A stretch of 27,916 nt of DNA from Pseudomonadota bacterium (lineage in GTDB: Bacteria; Pseudomonadota; Alphaproteobacteria; RF32; CAG-239), in NCBI GenBank assembly GCA_018362935.1, contig JAHALQ010000017.1, positions 1-27,916 on the forward strand, read 5' to 3'. Under the pieces are notes generated by a model. It was given only the letters and a program-made list of their open reading frames with translations. It made no database searches and had not been told where the DNA came from. Within the stretch, counting starts at the first letter, position 1; each line of letters starts with the position of its first letter. A program made the position numbers and the translations under genes. Below are positions 1 to 7,965 of the stretch, one piece after another.

Positions 1-38
1 GCAAAAGCTGCGGAGCACAGTAAGAGTTTCAGTTTCAT
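1..38 (-). CDS. 5' end of an exported protein running off the left edge
   Basis: Only the first 12 codons are in the window. They read M-K-L-K-L-L-L-C-S-A-A-F, which is the charged start and hydrophobic core of a signal peptide. Cys8 might belong to a lipobox, but too little is visible to separate a lipoprotein from an ordinary Sec substrate. The gene has its own promoter at 82-110 and a dyad operator candidate at 55-86, so it is transcribed separately from tadA. No function can be given. Confidence 0.55.
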   Translation of the reverse strand, partial: MKLKLLLCSAAF

Positions 39-54
39 GTTTTTCGACGCCTTT

Positions 55-86
55 ATAATAAGAATGTATTAGACAATTCTTATTAT
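55..86. promoter_or_regulatory. perfect 11-bp inverted repeat, candidate operator
   Basis: ATAATAAGAAT at 55-65 is mirrored exactly by ATTCTTATTAT at 76-86 around a 10-nt spacer. The element covers the -10 box and likely start site of the minus-strand promoter for the gene beginning at 38. It is AT-rich and has no following U-run for either strand, which fits a repressor site better than a terminator. The hexamer GATAAT at its upstream end resembles Fur-box hexamers, but the regulator cannot be named from sequence. Confidence 0.5.
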
Positions 87-110
87 CGGCTATTTCCCGT
101 ATCAAGTCAA
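82..110 (-). promoter_or_regulatory. sigma70-type promoter for the gene starting at 38
   Basis: On the minus strand a TTGACT -35 box (110-105) is followed after exactly 17 nt by a GATAAT -10 box (87-82). The start site would fall near 75, inside the inverted repeat at 55-86. Confidence 0.5.
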
Positions 111-148
111 CAAGAAATTAAGGGCGCCGTTAAGACAAAAAAATTAAA

Positions 149-604
149 CTATTTGCGTTTCTGTTTAAAGAAATCTTTGAGAATCTGCGCGCATTCGGTT
201 TCAAGCAGTCCCGAATGAACATGAGGATGGTGATGGCAGGTCGGCTGTTCAAAAAAGCGGATGCCGCTGATGACGGCGCCGCCCTTGGGGTCTGTTGCGC
301 CAAAATATAAATTTTCTATCCGGGCAAAAGATATTGCCGCGGCGCACATCGTACAGGGTTCCAGCGTCACATACATGTCCAGTCCGCGCAGACGATTTTG
401 CCCGAGCTTTTGGCAGGCTGCGCGGATGGCCGTCATTTCGGCGTGAGCGGTAGCGTCTTCAACATGCTGGCTGAGGTTGTAGCTTTCGGCGATTATGTCG
501 CCGCTTTGCGGATCGGCAATGACGCAGCCAATGGGGACTTCATCCTGATTTTGAGCTTGTCTGGCCAATTCCAGAGCGCGGCGCATGAGGTCGATGTTTT
601 CCAT
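149..604 (-). CDS. tadA: tRNA(adenine34) deaminase TadA
   Basis: This enzyme of the cytidine/deoxycytidylate deaminase fold converts A34 to inosine in the wobble position of tRNA-Arg(ACG). The 151-residue length is normal for bacterial TadA. The zinc and catalytic residues are visible: H54-A-E56 and P83-C84-T-M-C87, with Glu56 as proton shuttle and His54, Cys84 and Cys87 as expected zinc ligands. The stretch D-E-V-P-I-G near residue 22 is also typical of the family. An AAGG ribosome site lies about 8 nt before the ATG. The gene diverges from the pseudouridine synthase gene starting at 671; the 66 bp between them must hold both promoters. A guanine-type deaminase of the same fold is possible but less likely given the tRNA-modification neighbours. 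Confidence 0.9.
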   Translation of the reverse strand: MENIDLMRRALELARQAQNQDEVPIGCVIADPQSGDIIAESYNLSQHVEDATAHAEMTAIRAACQKLGQNRLRGLDMYVTLEPCTMCAAAISFARIENLYFGATDPKGGAVISGIRFFEQPTCHHHPHVHSGLLETECAQILKDFFKQKRK

Positions 605-670
605 GATATACCTTTTTTGTTGTAATTTAGTCTGATTATGCTAGAACTCAAAAGAAAAGGAAAGCAAAAA

Positions 671-1393
671 ATGAGTGAAAGAATAGCAAAATTTATGGCG
701 CGTTCCGGCGTTTGTTCACGTCGGCAGGCCGAGGAGTTTATCCTGCAGAAGCGCGTCACCGTCAACGGCGAGATTGTGGAATCTCCGGCTATGAATGTCA
801 ACGGGGATGAAAAAATCCTGTTTGACGGCGAAAAACTGCCGCAAAAAGAGCAGACCCGCTTGTGGCTTTATTACAAGCCGGTCGGATTGGTGACCTCGCA
901 CCGCGATGAAAAAGACCGCCCGACCGTGTTTGACAACCTGCCGCACGGCATGCCGCGGGTTATTTCGGTCGGCCGTCTGGATTTGAACTCGGAAGGTTTG
1001 CTGTTGCTGACAAATAACGGCGAACTCTCGCGCAAACTGGAATTGCCGTCCAACGGCTGGGCACGCCGCTATAAGGTACGCGTGCACGGTTTTGTCAATG
1101 CCGACAAGCTCAAAGGTCTGGAAAAAGGCGTGGTCGTCGACGGGGTGGAATACGGTCCGATTAAAGCGGAAATTGAAAGCGCGCAGGGAACCAATACCTG
1201 GCTCAATGTCACATTGACCGAAGGCAAAAACCGCGAAATCCGCAAAGTGATGAAATCAATCGGTTTGGATGTTTCGCGCCTTATCCGCTTGTCCTACGGC
1301 CCGTTTCAGTTGGGCAGCCTCAAAAAAGGCGAGGCTAAAGAAGTGCCGGCCAAAGTTTTGCGCGAACAGCTCGGAGCCAAGTTTGAGCTATGA
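671..1393 (+). CDS. rluB: RsuA/RluB-family pseudouridine synthase
   Basis: The product converts a uridine in rRNA to pseudouridine. An N-terminal S4 RNA-binding domain (about residues 3-60, with A-R-S-G-V-C-S-R-R-Q-A) precedes the catalytic domain, whose motif G101-R-L-D104-x-x-S-E-G holds the catalytic Asp104. The motif N-R-E-I-R-K near the C terminus is also characteristic. I chose the ATG at 671, not the one 11 codons upstream, because AGGAAAG sits about 7 nt before it and the protein then begins directly with the S4 domain (240 aa). The gene overlaps rsmD by four bases (ATGA), so the two rRNA-modification genes are translationally coupled. RluB (23S U2605) is the usual assignment in this class; RsuA (16S U516) or RluE cannot be excluded from sequence alone. 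Confidence 0.85.
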   Translation: MSERIAKFMARSGVCSRRQAEEFILQKRVTVNGEIVESPAMNVNGDEKILFDGEKLPQKEQTRLWLYYKPVGLVTSHRDEKDRPTVFDNLPHGMPRVISVGRLDLNSEGLLLLTNNGELSRKLELPSNGWARRYKVRVHGFVNADKLKGLEKGVVVDGVEYGPIKAEIESAQGTNTWLNVTLTEGKNREIRKVMKSIGLDVSRLIRLSYGPFQLGSLKKGEAKEVPAKVLREQLGAKFEL

Positions 1394-1935
1394 AAATAAG
1401 CGGCGGAAAATATCGCGGCAAAAGCCTGTTTTCGCCACAGTCCGAAGCAGTGCGGCCGACATCCGACCGGATGCGCGAAGCAGTATTTAATATTTTGCGT
1501 TCGCGGCTGGGTTTTGATTTATCGGACAAAGTTTTTTACGATGTATTTGCCGGTTCCGGGGCTATGGGGCTGGAAGCTTTGTCGCAGGGATTTGGCAGCG
1601 TTTACTTTTTTGACACAGATACGGCAACACTGCAAAAAAATCTTAAACTATTTCCCAACGAGGCGGCGCGCGCGCATGTTGTTTGCGGCGATATTTTGCA
1701 GCTTCGTCCGTTGGACGCGCCGGCCGATGTTTTGTTTATGGACGCGCCGTACAACAAAGGTTTGACCGAAAAAGCCCTGCTGCGGCTGGGGGCAGGCGCT
1801 TTTTTAAGGGATGGCGCCTTGTGTCTGGTTGAAGTTGAAAAAAACGAGAAATGCCTTTTGCCGCCGGCGTTTGAACTGCTTGACGAGCGGCGTTACGGGC
1901 TGGCAAAATTGATTATCGCCAGGTTTAAGGCTTGA
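1390..1935 (+). CDS. rsmD: 16S rRNA (guanine966-N2)-methyltransferase RsmD
   Basis: RsmD methylates N2 of G966 in 16S rRNA within the assembled small subunit, using S-adenosylmethionine. At 181 aa it has family length. Visible signatures are R-P-T-S-D-R-M-R-E near residue 22, the SAM-binding motif D51-V-F-A-G-S-G-A-M-G, and the catalytic motif IV. Motif IV reads D118-A-P-Y121 here, where D-P-P-(F/Y) is usual; the Asp and the aromatic residue are kept, so activity is expected. The start codon overlaps the rluB stop (ATGA). The 3' end overlaps the convergent DUF2125 gene by 11 bp, leaving no room for a terminator between them. Confidence 0.9.
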   Translation: MKISGGKYRGKSLFSPQSEAVRPTSDRMREAVFNILRSRLGFDLSDKVFYDVFAGSGAMGLEALSQGFGSVYFFDTDTATLQKNLKLFPNEAARAHVVCGDILQLRPLDAPADVLFMDAPYNKGLTEKALLRLGAGAFLRDGALCLVEVEKNEKCLLPPAFELLDERRYGLAKLIIARFKA

Positions 1936-3010
1936 GGGTTTTGACGGTAATGTTTTCGACCGCCAGTTTGTTGTCCTGATAGCTTACCGGCGTGGTCAAT
2001 GTCAGATATTTGTCATCTTTGTGAAGTTTAAAACCCTTGGAATTAAGCAGAATATTGGCGACAAAAACGCCTTTGCGGTCAAGAAAGCCGATTTTCTGTA
2101 AGTCGTTAAGCAGTTCAATAAGCGCTTTCGACGATGTGTTAAGGCTGATGCGCGGGTGCAACTGCTCGTTGAAATTGACCGTGCCGCGGCCGACCAGTAC
2201 CAAAGGCTCCCAGTTGACAATCAGTTTGGGTATATCGATGAAACCGCCGTTTTGCAGCCAGGTTTCCAGTCCCAGATAAAGCGAATCCTTGACAGGAATG
2301 TAGCCCATGACGTTGGCTTTGGCATATATGCGCTGAATTTCCGATGTCAGCGGGTATTTCAACAGACCGTTGAGTTTGACGCCGCGTATTTCTATATGGC
2401 TTTCCAGGCTGGGCATAATCAACGCTTCGTGCCGTACCGAATGCAGGCTGCGGACATCAAAAGCGGCCTCCCTGATTTTGGCAAAATCTTTGATGTCGGC
2501 CGAGCGGATGCGGAAATGCAGCGAGTTAAAATTCCCCTGCGGTCCGGCAGTGATTTTGAGGGTGGTGTCGCCCGAAACCAGCGTCGTCTTCTGACCAAAG
2601 GCAAAGGACATCATGCCGCCGGTTTCCATATTGAGTTTATGGGCATTTAATATGCCCGGGCGGCCGCTGACTTTGGCAATGTTAATACGCCACAGCTCGC
2701 GGCCGCGGAGGTTGTATATTTGAAGATTGTCAATTTCGACCAGAGGATAAAAAAAGATATTGTTAAATTCAATATTGTCATAAGCCAAATCAATCTGAAA
2801 CTCATTCAGATATTTTTCAAGCTTAAGCAGTTCGGATTTAAAATTATGTATCATCGCGTTGCGAATCATTGTTGCTGCAATGAAGCCAAACATCAGAATA
2901 AAGGAAAATAAAAATGAAAAAATGAGCGATTTGTTATTGCCGCCCCAGAGCTTTGTTTTGCTCCAGAAGCCTGATAGGGGGCTCAGCATATTTTTCAAAC
3001 GCTCTTTCAT
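1925..3010 (-). CDS. DUF2125-type membrane-anchored protein (AsmA-like)
   Basis: A 361-residue protein with one N-terminal transmembrane segment (about residues 28-48) and a long, beta-rich remainder that should lie in the periplasm. The L-x-N-x-x-L-x-P-R-I-S-L segment, the G-x-F-V/G-F-I style repeats and the ending with N-K-L-A-V-E-N match the alphaproteobacterial DUF2125 pattern, a family distantly like AsmA proteins implicated in moving lipids across the periplasm. I recognise the family by pattern and gene order, not by a catalytic motif. It is the last gene of the ftsE operon and starts 3 nt after plsC, which suggests an envelope lipid role (inference). Its 3' end overlaps rsmD. Confidence 0.65.
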   Translation of the reverse strand: MKERLKNMLSPLSGFWSKTKLWGGNNKSLIFSFLFSFILMFGFIAATMIRNAMIHNFKSELLKLEKYLNEFQIDLAYDNIEFNNIFFYPLVEIDNLQIYNLRGRELWRINIAKVSGRPGILNAHKLNMETGGMMSFAFGQKTTLVSGDTTLKITAGPQGNFNSLHFRIRSADIKDFAKIREAAFDVRSLHSVRHEALIMPSLESHIEIRGVKLNGLLKYPLTSEIQRIYAKANVMGYIPVKDSLYLGLETWLQNGGFIDIPKLIVNWEPLVLVGRGTVNFNEQLHPRISLNTSSKALIELLNDLQKIGFLDRKGVFVANILLNSKGFKLHKDDKYLTLTTPVSYQDNKLAVENITVKTLKP

Positions 3011-3013
3011 CGG

Positions 3014-3772
3014 CTAATCCTGTTTAGCAAGCTTATCGGCGACGTAAGGGTAATTTTTGATTGTTTCATCGTTGAGTTCGGCGCATTTGCCTTCTATGCG
3101 GTTTTGCAGTTCGTCCATGAATTCCTTTTTGCCGAGCCCCGGCTGAATCGGTTCCATAAATTCAAAAATGACTGTGCCCGGATAACGCATAAATGAGCTT
3201 TTAGCCCAGAAAAAACCCGTATTGGAAGCAATCGGCACCACCGGGAGGTTGAGATGCTGATAAAGCAGGGCGACGCCGGGTTTATAGACAGGTTCATCTC
3301 CGGGGCGGCGGCGGGTGCCTTCGGGAAAAATGATAATCGGGCGCTGCTGGTCAATTTTAACCTGCGCGTGGCGGAGCATGTGTTTCATGGCGGCGGAACC
3401 GGCCGAGCGGTCAACCGGAATCATGCCGTAAAAATACTGCGCCCAGCCGAAAATCGGAATATAAGTCAGTTCTTTTTTGAGTATGAACGATGCTTTGCGG
3501 ATATAGTTCGTCAGAATATAGGTTTCCAGCGCAGATTCATGTTTGCCGGCATAAATGACGCCTTCCTGACGGATGTGTTCGGTGCCGCGGATTTCAACCC
3601 TGATGCCGGCGATATGCCTGAGGCTCCAGACCAGAAACGGTATAAAGGTGTAATTCCAGACTTTTATGGTCGCCCGCGGCGAAAAAACGCCGATCAGAAA
3701 ATTGATGCAGCAACCGGTAAACAGCGTCGTGTAGCAGGTTATATTAAAAAGCAGGGAGCGGATAAACAGCAT
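3014..3772 (-). CDS. plsC: 1-acyl-sn-glycerol-3-phosphate acyltransferase (PlsC-like)
   Basis: This membrane-associated acyltransferase would add the second acyl chain to lysophosphatidic acid, giving phosphatidic acid for phospholipid synthesis. The 252-residue protein has hydrophobic N-terminal stretches (about 5-30 and 40-57) and the LPLAT motifs: K-H78-E-S-A-L-E83, the F-x-G-x-I-P-V-D-R block at about 114-122, and F149-P-E-G-T-R154. The first motif is H-x4-E instead of the classical H-x4-D, a variant I also associate with alphaproteobacterial PlsC-like proteins. It lies 7 nt after the DUF218 gene and 3 nt before DUF2125 in the ftsE operon. A specialised acyltransferase, for example for ornithine lipids, is an alternative. 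Confidence 0.82.
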   Translation of the reverse strand: MLFIRSLLFNITCYTTLFTGCCINFLIGVFSPRATIKVWNYTFIPFLVWSLRHIAGIRVEIRGTEHIRQEGVIYAGKHESALETYILTNYIRKASFILKKELTYIPIFGWAQYFYGMIPVDRSAGSAAMKHMLRHAQVKIDQQRPIIIFPEGTRRRPGDEPVYKPGVALLYQHLNLPVVPIASNTGFFWAKSSFMRYPGTVIFEFMEPIQPGLGKKEFMDELQNRIEGKCAELNDETIKNYPYVADKLAKQD

Positions 3773-3779
3773 AGTCGCC

Positions 3780-4352
3780 TCACATTAAAAGTTTTGTTCT
3801 CAGGTAGACATATAAGAATTTATTATATTCTGAAAAAATAAGCGAGAAAGTATGCCAAGTCGTCCACCACTTTTTTGAAACGCGTTCGGAATATACCGGA
3901 TGCGGAATAATTACAAGATCGGGATTTTGGGCGCGAAATTCGATAATGCTGCGTTCGACGTGATAATTTGAGGTTACCAGACGGATAGAACGAATATGGT
4001 TCTTCCGCAGCCAGGCTGTGGTTTCGGTCGCATTGCCGATAGTGTCGCGCGCCTGCTGGCCGAGAGTGATTTTGTGTTCCGGCAGACGGCCGAGGTTCTG
4101 ACGGCGGGCAATGTTGTTTAACGATACGTGGCGGCTGACGCCCGAGATGAACAGTTTGTCGGCTAAACCGCGGTTAAGAAGCTCTGTGGCTTCGGCAATG
4201 CGGTGCCGGCCTCCGGTCAGGGCGATAATGGCTTCGGTTCGGGTTTGGGTGTCGGGTATGTAGCTGTTGATACGCTGCGCAAAACAGACAAAGCCGCCCA
4301 GCCAAAAAATGATAAGAACCAGTCCCGAAATGATTACAGTTTTTTTTATCAT
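3780..4352 (-). CDS. YdcF-like DUF218 membrane protein
   Basis: A 190-residue protein with an N-terminal membrane anchor (about residues 4-24) followed by a Rossmann-like DUF218 domain. Family hallmarks are A-L-T-G-G-R-H-R near 44, G-L-A-D-K-L-F-I-S-G near 62, G-N-A-T-E-T near 106 and V-T-S-N-Y-H-V-E-R-S near 125. DUF218 proteins (YdcF, ElyC/YcbC, SanA) are linked to envelope and cell-wall homeostasis, but their chemistry is unsettled. The start codon overlaps the ftsX stop (ATGA), so translation is coupled. Its position between ftsX and plsC is a conserved alphaproteobacterial arrangement and supports an envelope role. Confidence 0.8.
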   Translation of the reverse strand: MIKKTVIISGLVLIIFWLGGFVCFAQRINSYIPDTQTRTEAIIALTGGRHRIAEATELLNRGLADKLFISGVSRHVSLNNIARRQNLGRLPEHKITLGQQARDTIGNATETTAWLRKNHIRSIRLVTSNYHVERSIIEFRAQNPDLVIIPHPVYSERVSKKWWTTWHTFSLIFSEYNKFLYVYLRTKLLM

Positions 4353-5263
4353 AGCATTTTCTGCAAAGTGCGTTTAACCGTATAATACGCCGTGAACATG
4401 GCAATCAGCATTGAAAACAAAGGCAGTGAGAAAATAATTCCCCAGTCGCCGAAGCCCAACGAGGCTTCGCTGATAATGCCGCCTTCAATCTGCGTCGCCA
4501 GCGAGCCGATAAAGAAAATGGTCGGAATGGCAAACAGCAGTCCCAGCAGTCCGCCGCAAAAGCCCAAAAAAGCCATGCGTTTGCCATATTGTTGGGCAAC
4601 GTATGTATCTTTGGCACCCATTATGTGCAGTATTTCAATAATATTGCGGTGGAGGCCGAGGCTCATGCGGGTGGTGTAAAATATAGCGCCCGAAGTGATG
4701 GCAATGACCAGCAGCAAGACGGTCATGGCTATCAGCTTTAACCCGTCGGCAAAGTTAATCAGTTTGCTGAGCCAGAGTTTGTGATTGTCAAGCGAGGCCT
4801 GTGACGAGGCATCGGCAAGTTTTTGCGCCAAATCCATAAAGTTGAGGTCGGCTGCCGGTGAAAGTTTGACGTCAATAATCCGCGGAATCGGCAGGTTTTC
4901 GATATTGACGCCGTCGCCGAGCCATGGCTGAATCAGATTTTTAAGCTGGCTGTCACTCAGAGGCGTCACTTTGATGACACCGTCAACGGTTTGTAAAAAT
5001 TCAATCGCTTTTTCCTGATGTGCCAGCGTCTGCGCGGCGGCTTTTTCTTTGTTGGTGTCGTTAACCGGCATAATCTGGACGGTCAGCGAGCCGAGGATGC
5101 TTTGGTTCCAGTTGTAAAGCATGGTATTGATTGAAAGGACGCCGGAAAGGGTGATGGCGAATATAAAAACGGCAATTGAAATGATGATTTGCAGAAACAG
5201 GCTAGTGCTGTCACCTTTGAGCGGCAGTTCCTGCTTGCGGCTGATGTATTGCGTTTTAGACAT
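4349..5263 (-). CDS. ftsX: cell division protein FtsX
   Basis: FtsX is the membrane half of the FtsEX complex, which senses the divisome and activates periplasmic murein hydrolases or their regulators. The 304-residue product has the expected four transmembrane segments: one near residues 23-45, then after a periplasmic domain three more in the C-terminal half with the F-Y-T-T-R-M-S-L and I-M-G-A-K motifs typical of FtsX. I chose the ATG at 5263. The reading frame is open 30 codons further upstream, but that extension lies inside ftsE and has no sensible N terminus. The 5' end overlaps ftsE by 8 bp and the 3' end overlaps the DUF218 gene by 4 bp. Confidence 0.88.
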   Translation of the reverse strand: MSKTQYISRKQELPLKGDSTSLFLQIIISIAVFIFAITLSGVLSINTMLYNWNQSILGSLTVQIMPVNDTNKEKAAAQTLAHQEKAIEFLQTVDGVIKVTPLSDSQLKNLIQPWLGDGVNIENLPIPRIIDVKLSPAADLNFMDLAQKLADASSQASLDNHKLWLSKLINFADGLKLIAMTVLLLVIAITSGAIFYTTRMSLGLHRNIIEILHIMGAKDTYVAQQYGKRMAFLGFCGGLLGLLFAIPTIFFIGSLATQIEGGIISEASLGFGDWGIIFSLPLFSMLIAMFTAYYTVKRTLQKML

Positions 5264-5972
5264 CGGCTTTCTCCCGCAGCATGAAAACGCCGGACGGCTG
5301 GATAATGTGCAGTTCGCGGTTTTGCAAATGCAAGCGCGGATAATGGAAATCATTAATCAGCTTTTCGCTGTGGGTGGCGATGACAACGGTTGTGCCAAGT
5401 TTGTTGAGTTCTACAAAAAGTTTCATCAGTTTGGTGGCAATAAAGCTGTCCACGTTGCCGGTCGGTTCGTCGGCCAGCAGCAGTTCGGGGCGGTTGATAA
5501 CCGCGCGGGCGATGGCGATACGCTGTTTTTCGCCGCCGGAAAGCGTGTCGGGAGAGTCCTGCATATGAGCGTCAAGTTCGACCCATTTGAGCAATTCGCT
5601 GACACGCTTGCGGATTTCGCGCTCGTCCATGCCGCAGACGCGCAAGGGCAAAGCGACATTGTCAAATGCGCTGAGGTGGTTGAGCAGGCGGAAGTCCTGA
5701 AACACGACGCCGATGCGGCGGCGCAGCGAAGCCAGGCTGTCACGGTTGGTAAAATTGAGGTTTTTGCCGAATACGCTCATGCTGCCGCGGCTTGGTTTCT
5801 GAGCCAGATACATCATGCTTAAAAGGGAAGTCTTGCCGGCGCCGCTTTTGCCGGTCAGAAAATGAAAAGAGCCTTTTTTCAGGCCGAGCTTGATGTCGCT
5901 TAAAATCTCCGGGCCCTGATCGTAACGAATCCCGACGTTTTGCATTTCGATGATGTTATTGCTTTCGGCCAC
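5256..5972 (-). CDS. ftsE: cell division ATP-binding protein FtsE
   Basis: FtsE is the cytoplasmic ATPase of FtsEX. The 238-residue protein carries all ABC motifs: Walker A G41-K-S-G-A-G-K-T48, Q-loop Q92, signature L144-S-G-G-E148, Walker B L-L-L-A-D-E-P (164-170) and a switch His in A-T-H-S. The sequence R-R-R-I-G-V-V-F-Q-D-F-R-L-L is typical of FtsE. The start codon is GTG, set by an AAGGAGA ribosome site 7 nt upstream. This is the first gene of the five-gene minus-strand unit ending at 1925. The leader between 5973 and 6090 is shared with the divergent zinc-ribbon gene. Confidence 0.92.
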   Translation of the reverse strand: MAESNNIIEMQNVGIRYDQGPEILSDIKLGLKKGSFHFLTGKSGAGKTSLLSMMYLAQKPSRGSMSVFGKNLNFTNRDSLASLRRRIGVVFQDFRLLNHLSAFDNVALPLRVCGMDEREIRKRVSELLKWVELDAHMQDSPDTLSGGEKQRIAIARAVINRPELLLADEPTGNVDSFIATKLMKLFVELNKLGTTVVIATHSEKLINDFHYPRLHLQNRELHIIQPSGVFMLREKADV

Positions 5973-6041
5973 AGAATCTCTCCTTGTTCAATCAATAACC
6001 AAGATATAGCAATTATTTTTTTAATAAAGTATTTTTTTGCT

Positions 6042-6069
6042 TTGATTAAACACTTTTTCATTCTATATT
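6042..6069 (+). promoter_or_regulatory. sigma70-type promoter for the zinc-ribbon gene
   Basis: TTGATT (6042-6047) and TATATT (6064-6069) are separated by 16 nt, in the AT-rich divergent region before the gene at 6091. The transcript would start near 6076, giving a very short leader that begins at the AGGA ribosome site (6077-6080). Confidence 0.5.
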
Positions 6070-6090
6070 ACCTGTCAGGAAAGGTATAAA

Positions 6091-7044
6091 ATGTTAATTT
6101 ATTGTCCGAAATGCCAACAGGGTTACGATGTGGGGGAAGACCTTATTCCCGAAGAAGGGCGCAGGCTGCGCTGCAGCAGCTGCGGCGAGGTTTTCAAGTA
6201 TGACCGCAGCGGCGAAACCTCTGTCGTGAAAAGGCGGCCGCGCCCGGTGCCGGCGGCAGAAGCGGAAGGCGGCCGCGCTGCGGACAATACGGCGGAAACC
6301 GCGGCAGCGGCGGAAGCCAAAACAGCGGCTGAAACCGGCGGCGCTTTACCCTCCGAAGCGGATAATGCAGCGGAAAATACGGAAACCCTGGCCGAAGCCT
6401 CTGAAAATGCGGCGGAAGCGCCCGAGAACCCGGATGAAGAAGCCGGTGCGCCCGAAACTTCCGAGCCTGAGGCAGATATTGAAGAACCGGTTGACATTAA
6501 CGATATTTTCAAACGCCTGTCCGAACAGACCGAAAGCCTGTTTGAAAAAGAAAAAAAACTGACGCTGCGCGAACGCCTGTGGCTCAAGTTTAAGACTTTG
6601 ACCGGCTGGAATATCCGCCTGAAACTCAAATACATTATAATCTTTTTGCTGGTTATCACGCTTATTTCGTTATACAACAACCGTTACGATATTGCCCGCA
6701 AGTTTCCGTGGACCGCGCCGATTTACGGCGTGTTCGGGATTAAAGCGCAAATTCTCGGCGAAGGCCTTGAGTTCCAAAATATTGACTGGGTTTATTATAA
6801 TGAGGAAGACGCGCCCCGTCTTGAAATTAAAGGATTTATAAACAACAAAACGCAGCGCAGCCTTAAAATCCCGACAGTGCACGTTGAGATGCTTGATGAA
6901 AACACCAATCTTCTGAAAAGCCAAAATCAGCAGCCGGAGCCGGATGTGCTGAAAGCCAAAAGCCGGTTGCCGCTTAATATTGCGGTTATCAAACCGTCGC
7001 CGACAACGAAATACGTATTTCTGACTTTTGTGGAAAGCGATTAA
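6091..7044 (+). CDS. MJ0042-type zinc-ribbon / DUF3426 membrane protein
   Basis: A 317-residue protein in three parts. First comes an N-terminal zinc ribbon with Cys5-x2-Cys8 and Cys28-x2-Cys31, ending in the characteristic C-G-E-V-F. Next is a long low-complexity Ala/Glu/Pro linker (about 50-135). After a basic stretch there is one transmembrane helix (about 181-197) and a DUF3426-like C-terminal domain (about 220-317) with the L-E-I-K-G-x-I-x-N pattern. The topology puts the zinc ribbon and linker in the cytoplasm and the C-terminal domain in the periplasm. The function is unknown in the family. Genes of this type often sit divergent to ftsE in Alphaproteobacteria, as here, so a link to division or envelope control is plausible but inferred. 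It converges with ispA, 6 bp away. Confidence 0.75.
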   Translation: MLIYCPKCQQGYDVGEDLIPEEGRRLRCSSCGEVFKYDRSGETSVVKRRPRPVPAAEAEGGRAADNTAETAAAAEAKTAAETGGALPSEADNAAENTETLAEASENAAEAPENPDEEAGAPETSEPEADIEEPVDINDIFKRLSEQTESLFEKEKKLTLRERLWLKFKTLTGWNIRLKLKYIIIFLLVITLISLYNNRYDIARKFPWTAPIYGVFGIKAQILGEGLEFQNIDWVYYNEEDAPRLEIKGFINNKTQRSLKIPTVHVEMLDENTNLLKSQNQQPEPDVLKAKSRLPLNIAVIKPSPTTKYVFLTFVESD

Positions 7045-7050
7045 CCCGTT

Positions 7051-7950
7051 TCAGTTTTGACGGTTGAGGATAAAATAAGCCAAATCACGCAAATTCACGG
7101 CGTCTTCGCCAAAAACGGCGAGCGCGCCGACGGCTTCTTCAATGAGGCTGCGGGCAGTTTTGCCGGCTTGTTCTATACCGTACAGGCTGACAAAGGTCAG
7201 TTTGCCCTGCAAAGCGTCTTTGCCAAGAGTTTTTCCCATAAGTTCGGGGCTGCCCTCAACATCCAGAATATCGTCGACAATCTGAAAAGCCGCGCCGATT
7301 TTGCGCGAATAAGACACGAGGGCATTGCGCCGCGTTTCATCGGCTTCGCCGAGGACGGCGCCGGCTTCGCAGGCAAAGCGCAAAAGGCGTCCGGTTTTCA
7401 TTTCTTCGATATGATTGACGATATATTCGGAATCCGGGCAGTCCCGCGTGTTTTGCGCCCAGAGGTCAACGGTCTGCCCCGCGACCATGCCGGTGAAAGC
7501 GCCGGCGGCGTCAGCAAGCAGACTGCACAAGCGGCATTTAATATCCGGAACGAAAGGGTTGCGGCTGCTGCTGAGTAATTCAAAGGCATAGGTCAAAAGT
7601 CCGTCACCGGCCAGAACGGCCGTCGCCTCGTCGAATTGTTTGTGGCAGGTGGGTTTGCCCCGGCGCAAATCGTCGTTGTCCATGGAGGGAAGATCGTCAT
7701 GAATCAGCGAATAGGTGTGCAGGCACTCAAGCGCTGCGGCGGTCATAAAGCTTTGTCCGGGCGCAATGCCGAACAGCGCGGCCGTTTCGGTGACGAGATA
7801 CGGACGCAGGCGCTTGCCGCCGTTGCTCAGGGAATAGAACATGGCTTCAACAACGCGTTTTTCCACGCCTGACGGAACAGGGAAAAGTTCAGGAAGCCGT
7901 TGGTTAAAGTTTTTGCTGAAGACTGCCAGCCGTGAGGAAAAGTCGTCCAT
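7051..7950 (-). CDS. ispA: farnesyl/geranyl diphosphate synthase (polyprenyl synthetase)
   Basis: This trans-prenyltransferase condenses IPP with DMAPP/GPP to give mainly farnesyl diphosphate, the precursor of undecaprenyl phosphate, quinone tails and related lipids. The 299-residue protein shows both Asp-rich motifs: D85-D-x4-D91 within H-D-D-L-P-S-M-D-N-D-D-L-R-R-G, and D226-D-I-L-D230. G-K-T-L-G-K-D near 239 is also typical. Two in-frame ATGs lie 6 nt apart; I chose the second (7950), because GGGAG is then at a proper 6-nt spacing, while it abuts the first. The gene follows xseB closely, a very common pairing. No dxs is seen: the next downstream gene is convergent. Confidence 0.9.
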   Translation of the reverse strand: MDDFSSRLAVFSKNFNQRLPELFPVPSGVEKRVVEAMFYSLSNGGKRLRPYLVTETAALFGIAPGQSFMTAAALECLHTYSLIHDDLPSMDNDDLRRGKPTCHKQFDEATAVLAGDGLLTYAFELLSSSRNPFVPDIKCRLCSLLADAAGAFTGMVAGQTVDLWAQNTRDCPDSEYIVNHIEEMKTGRLLRFACEAGAVLGEADETRRNALVSYSRKIGAAFQIVDDILDVEGSPELMGKTLGKDALQGKLTFVSLYGIEQAGKTARSLIEEAVGALAVFGEDAVNLRDLAYFILNRQN

Positions 7951-7965
7951 CGTCATCTCCCGGCA

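Noticed and set aside
1925..1935. Terminator between rsmD and DUF2125
   Set aside because: The two convergent genes overlap by 11 bp and no stem with a U-run is present at the junction.
2156..2650. Plus-strand open frames over the DUF2125, DUF218 and ftsE genes
   Set aside because: They lie opposite well-supported genes with proper starts and operon spacing, and have no start signals of their own.
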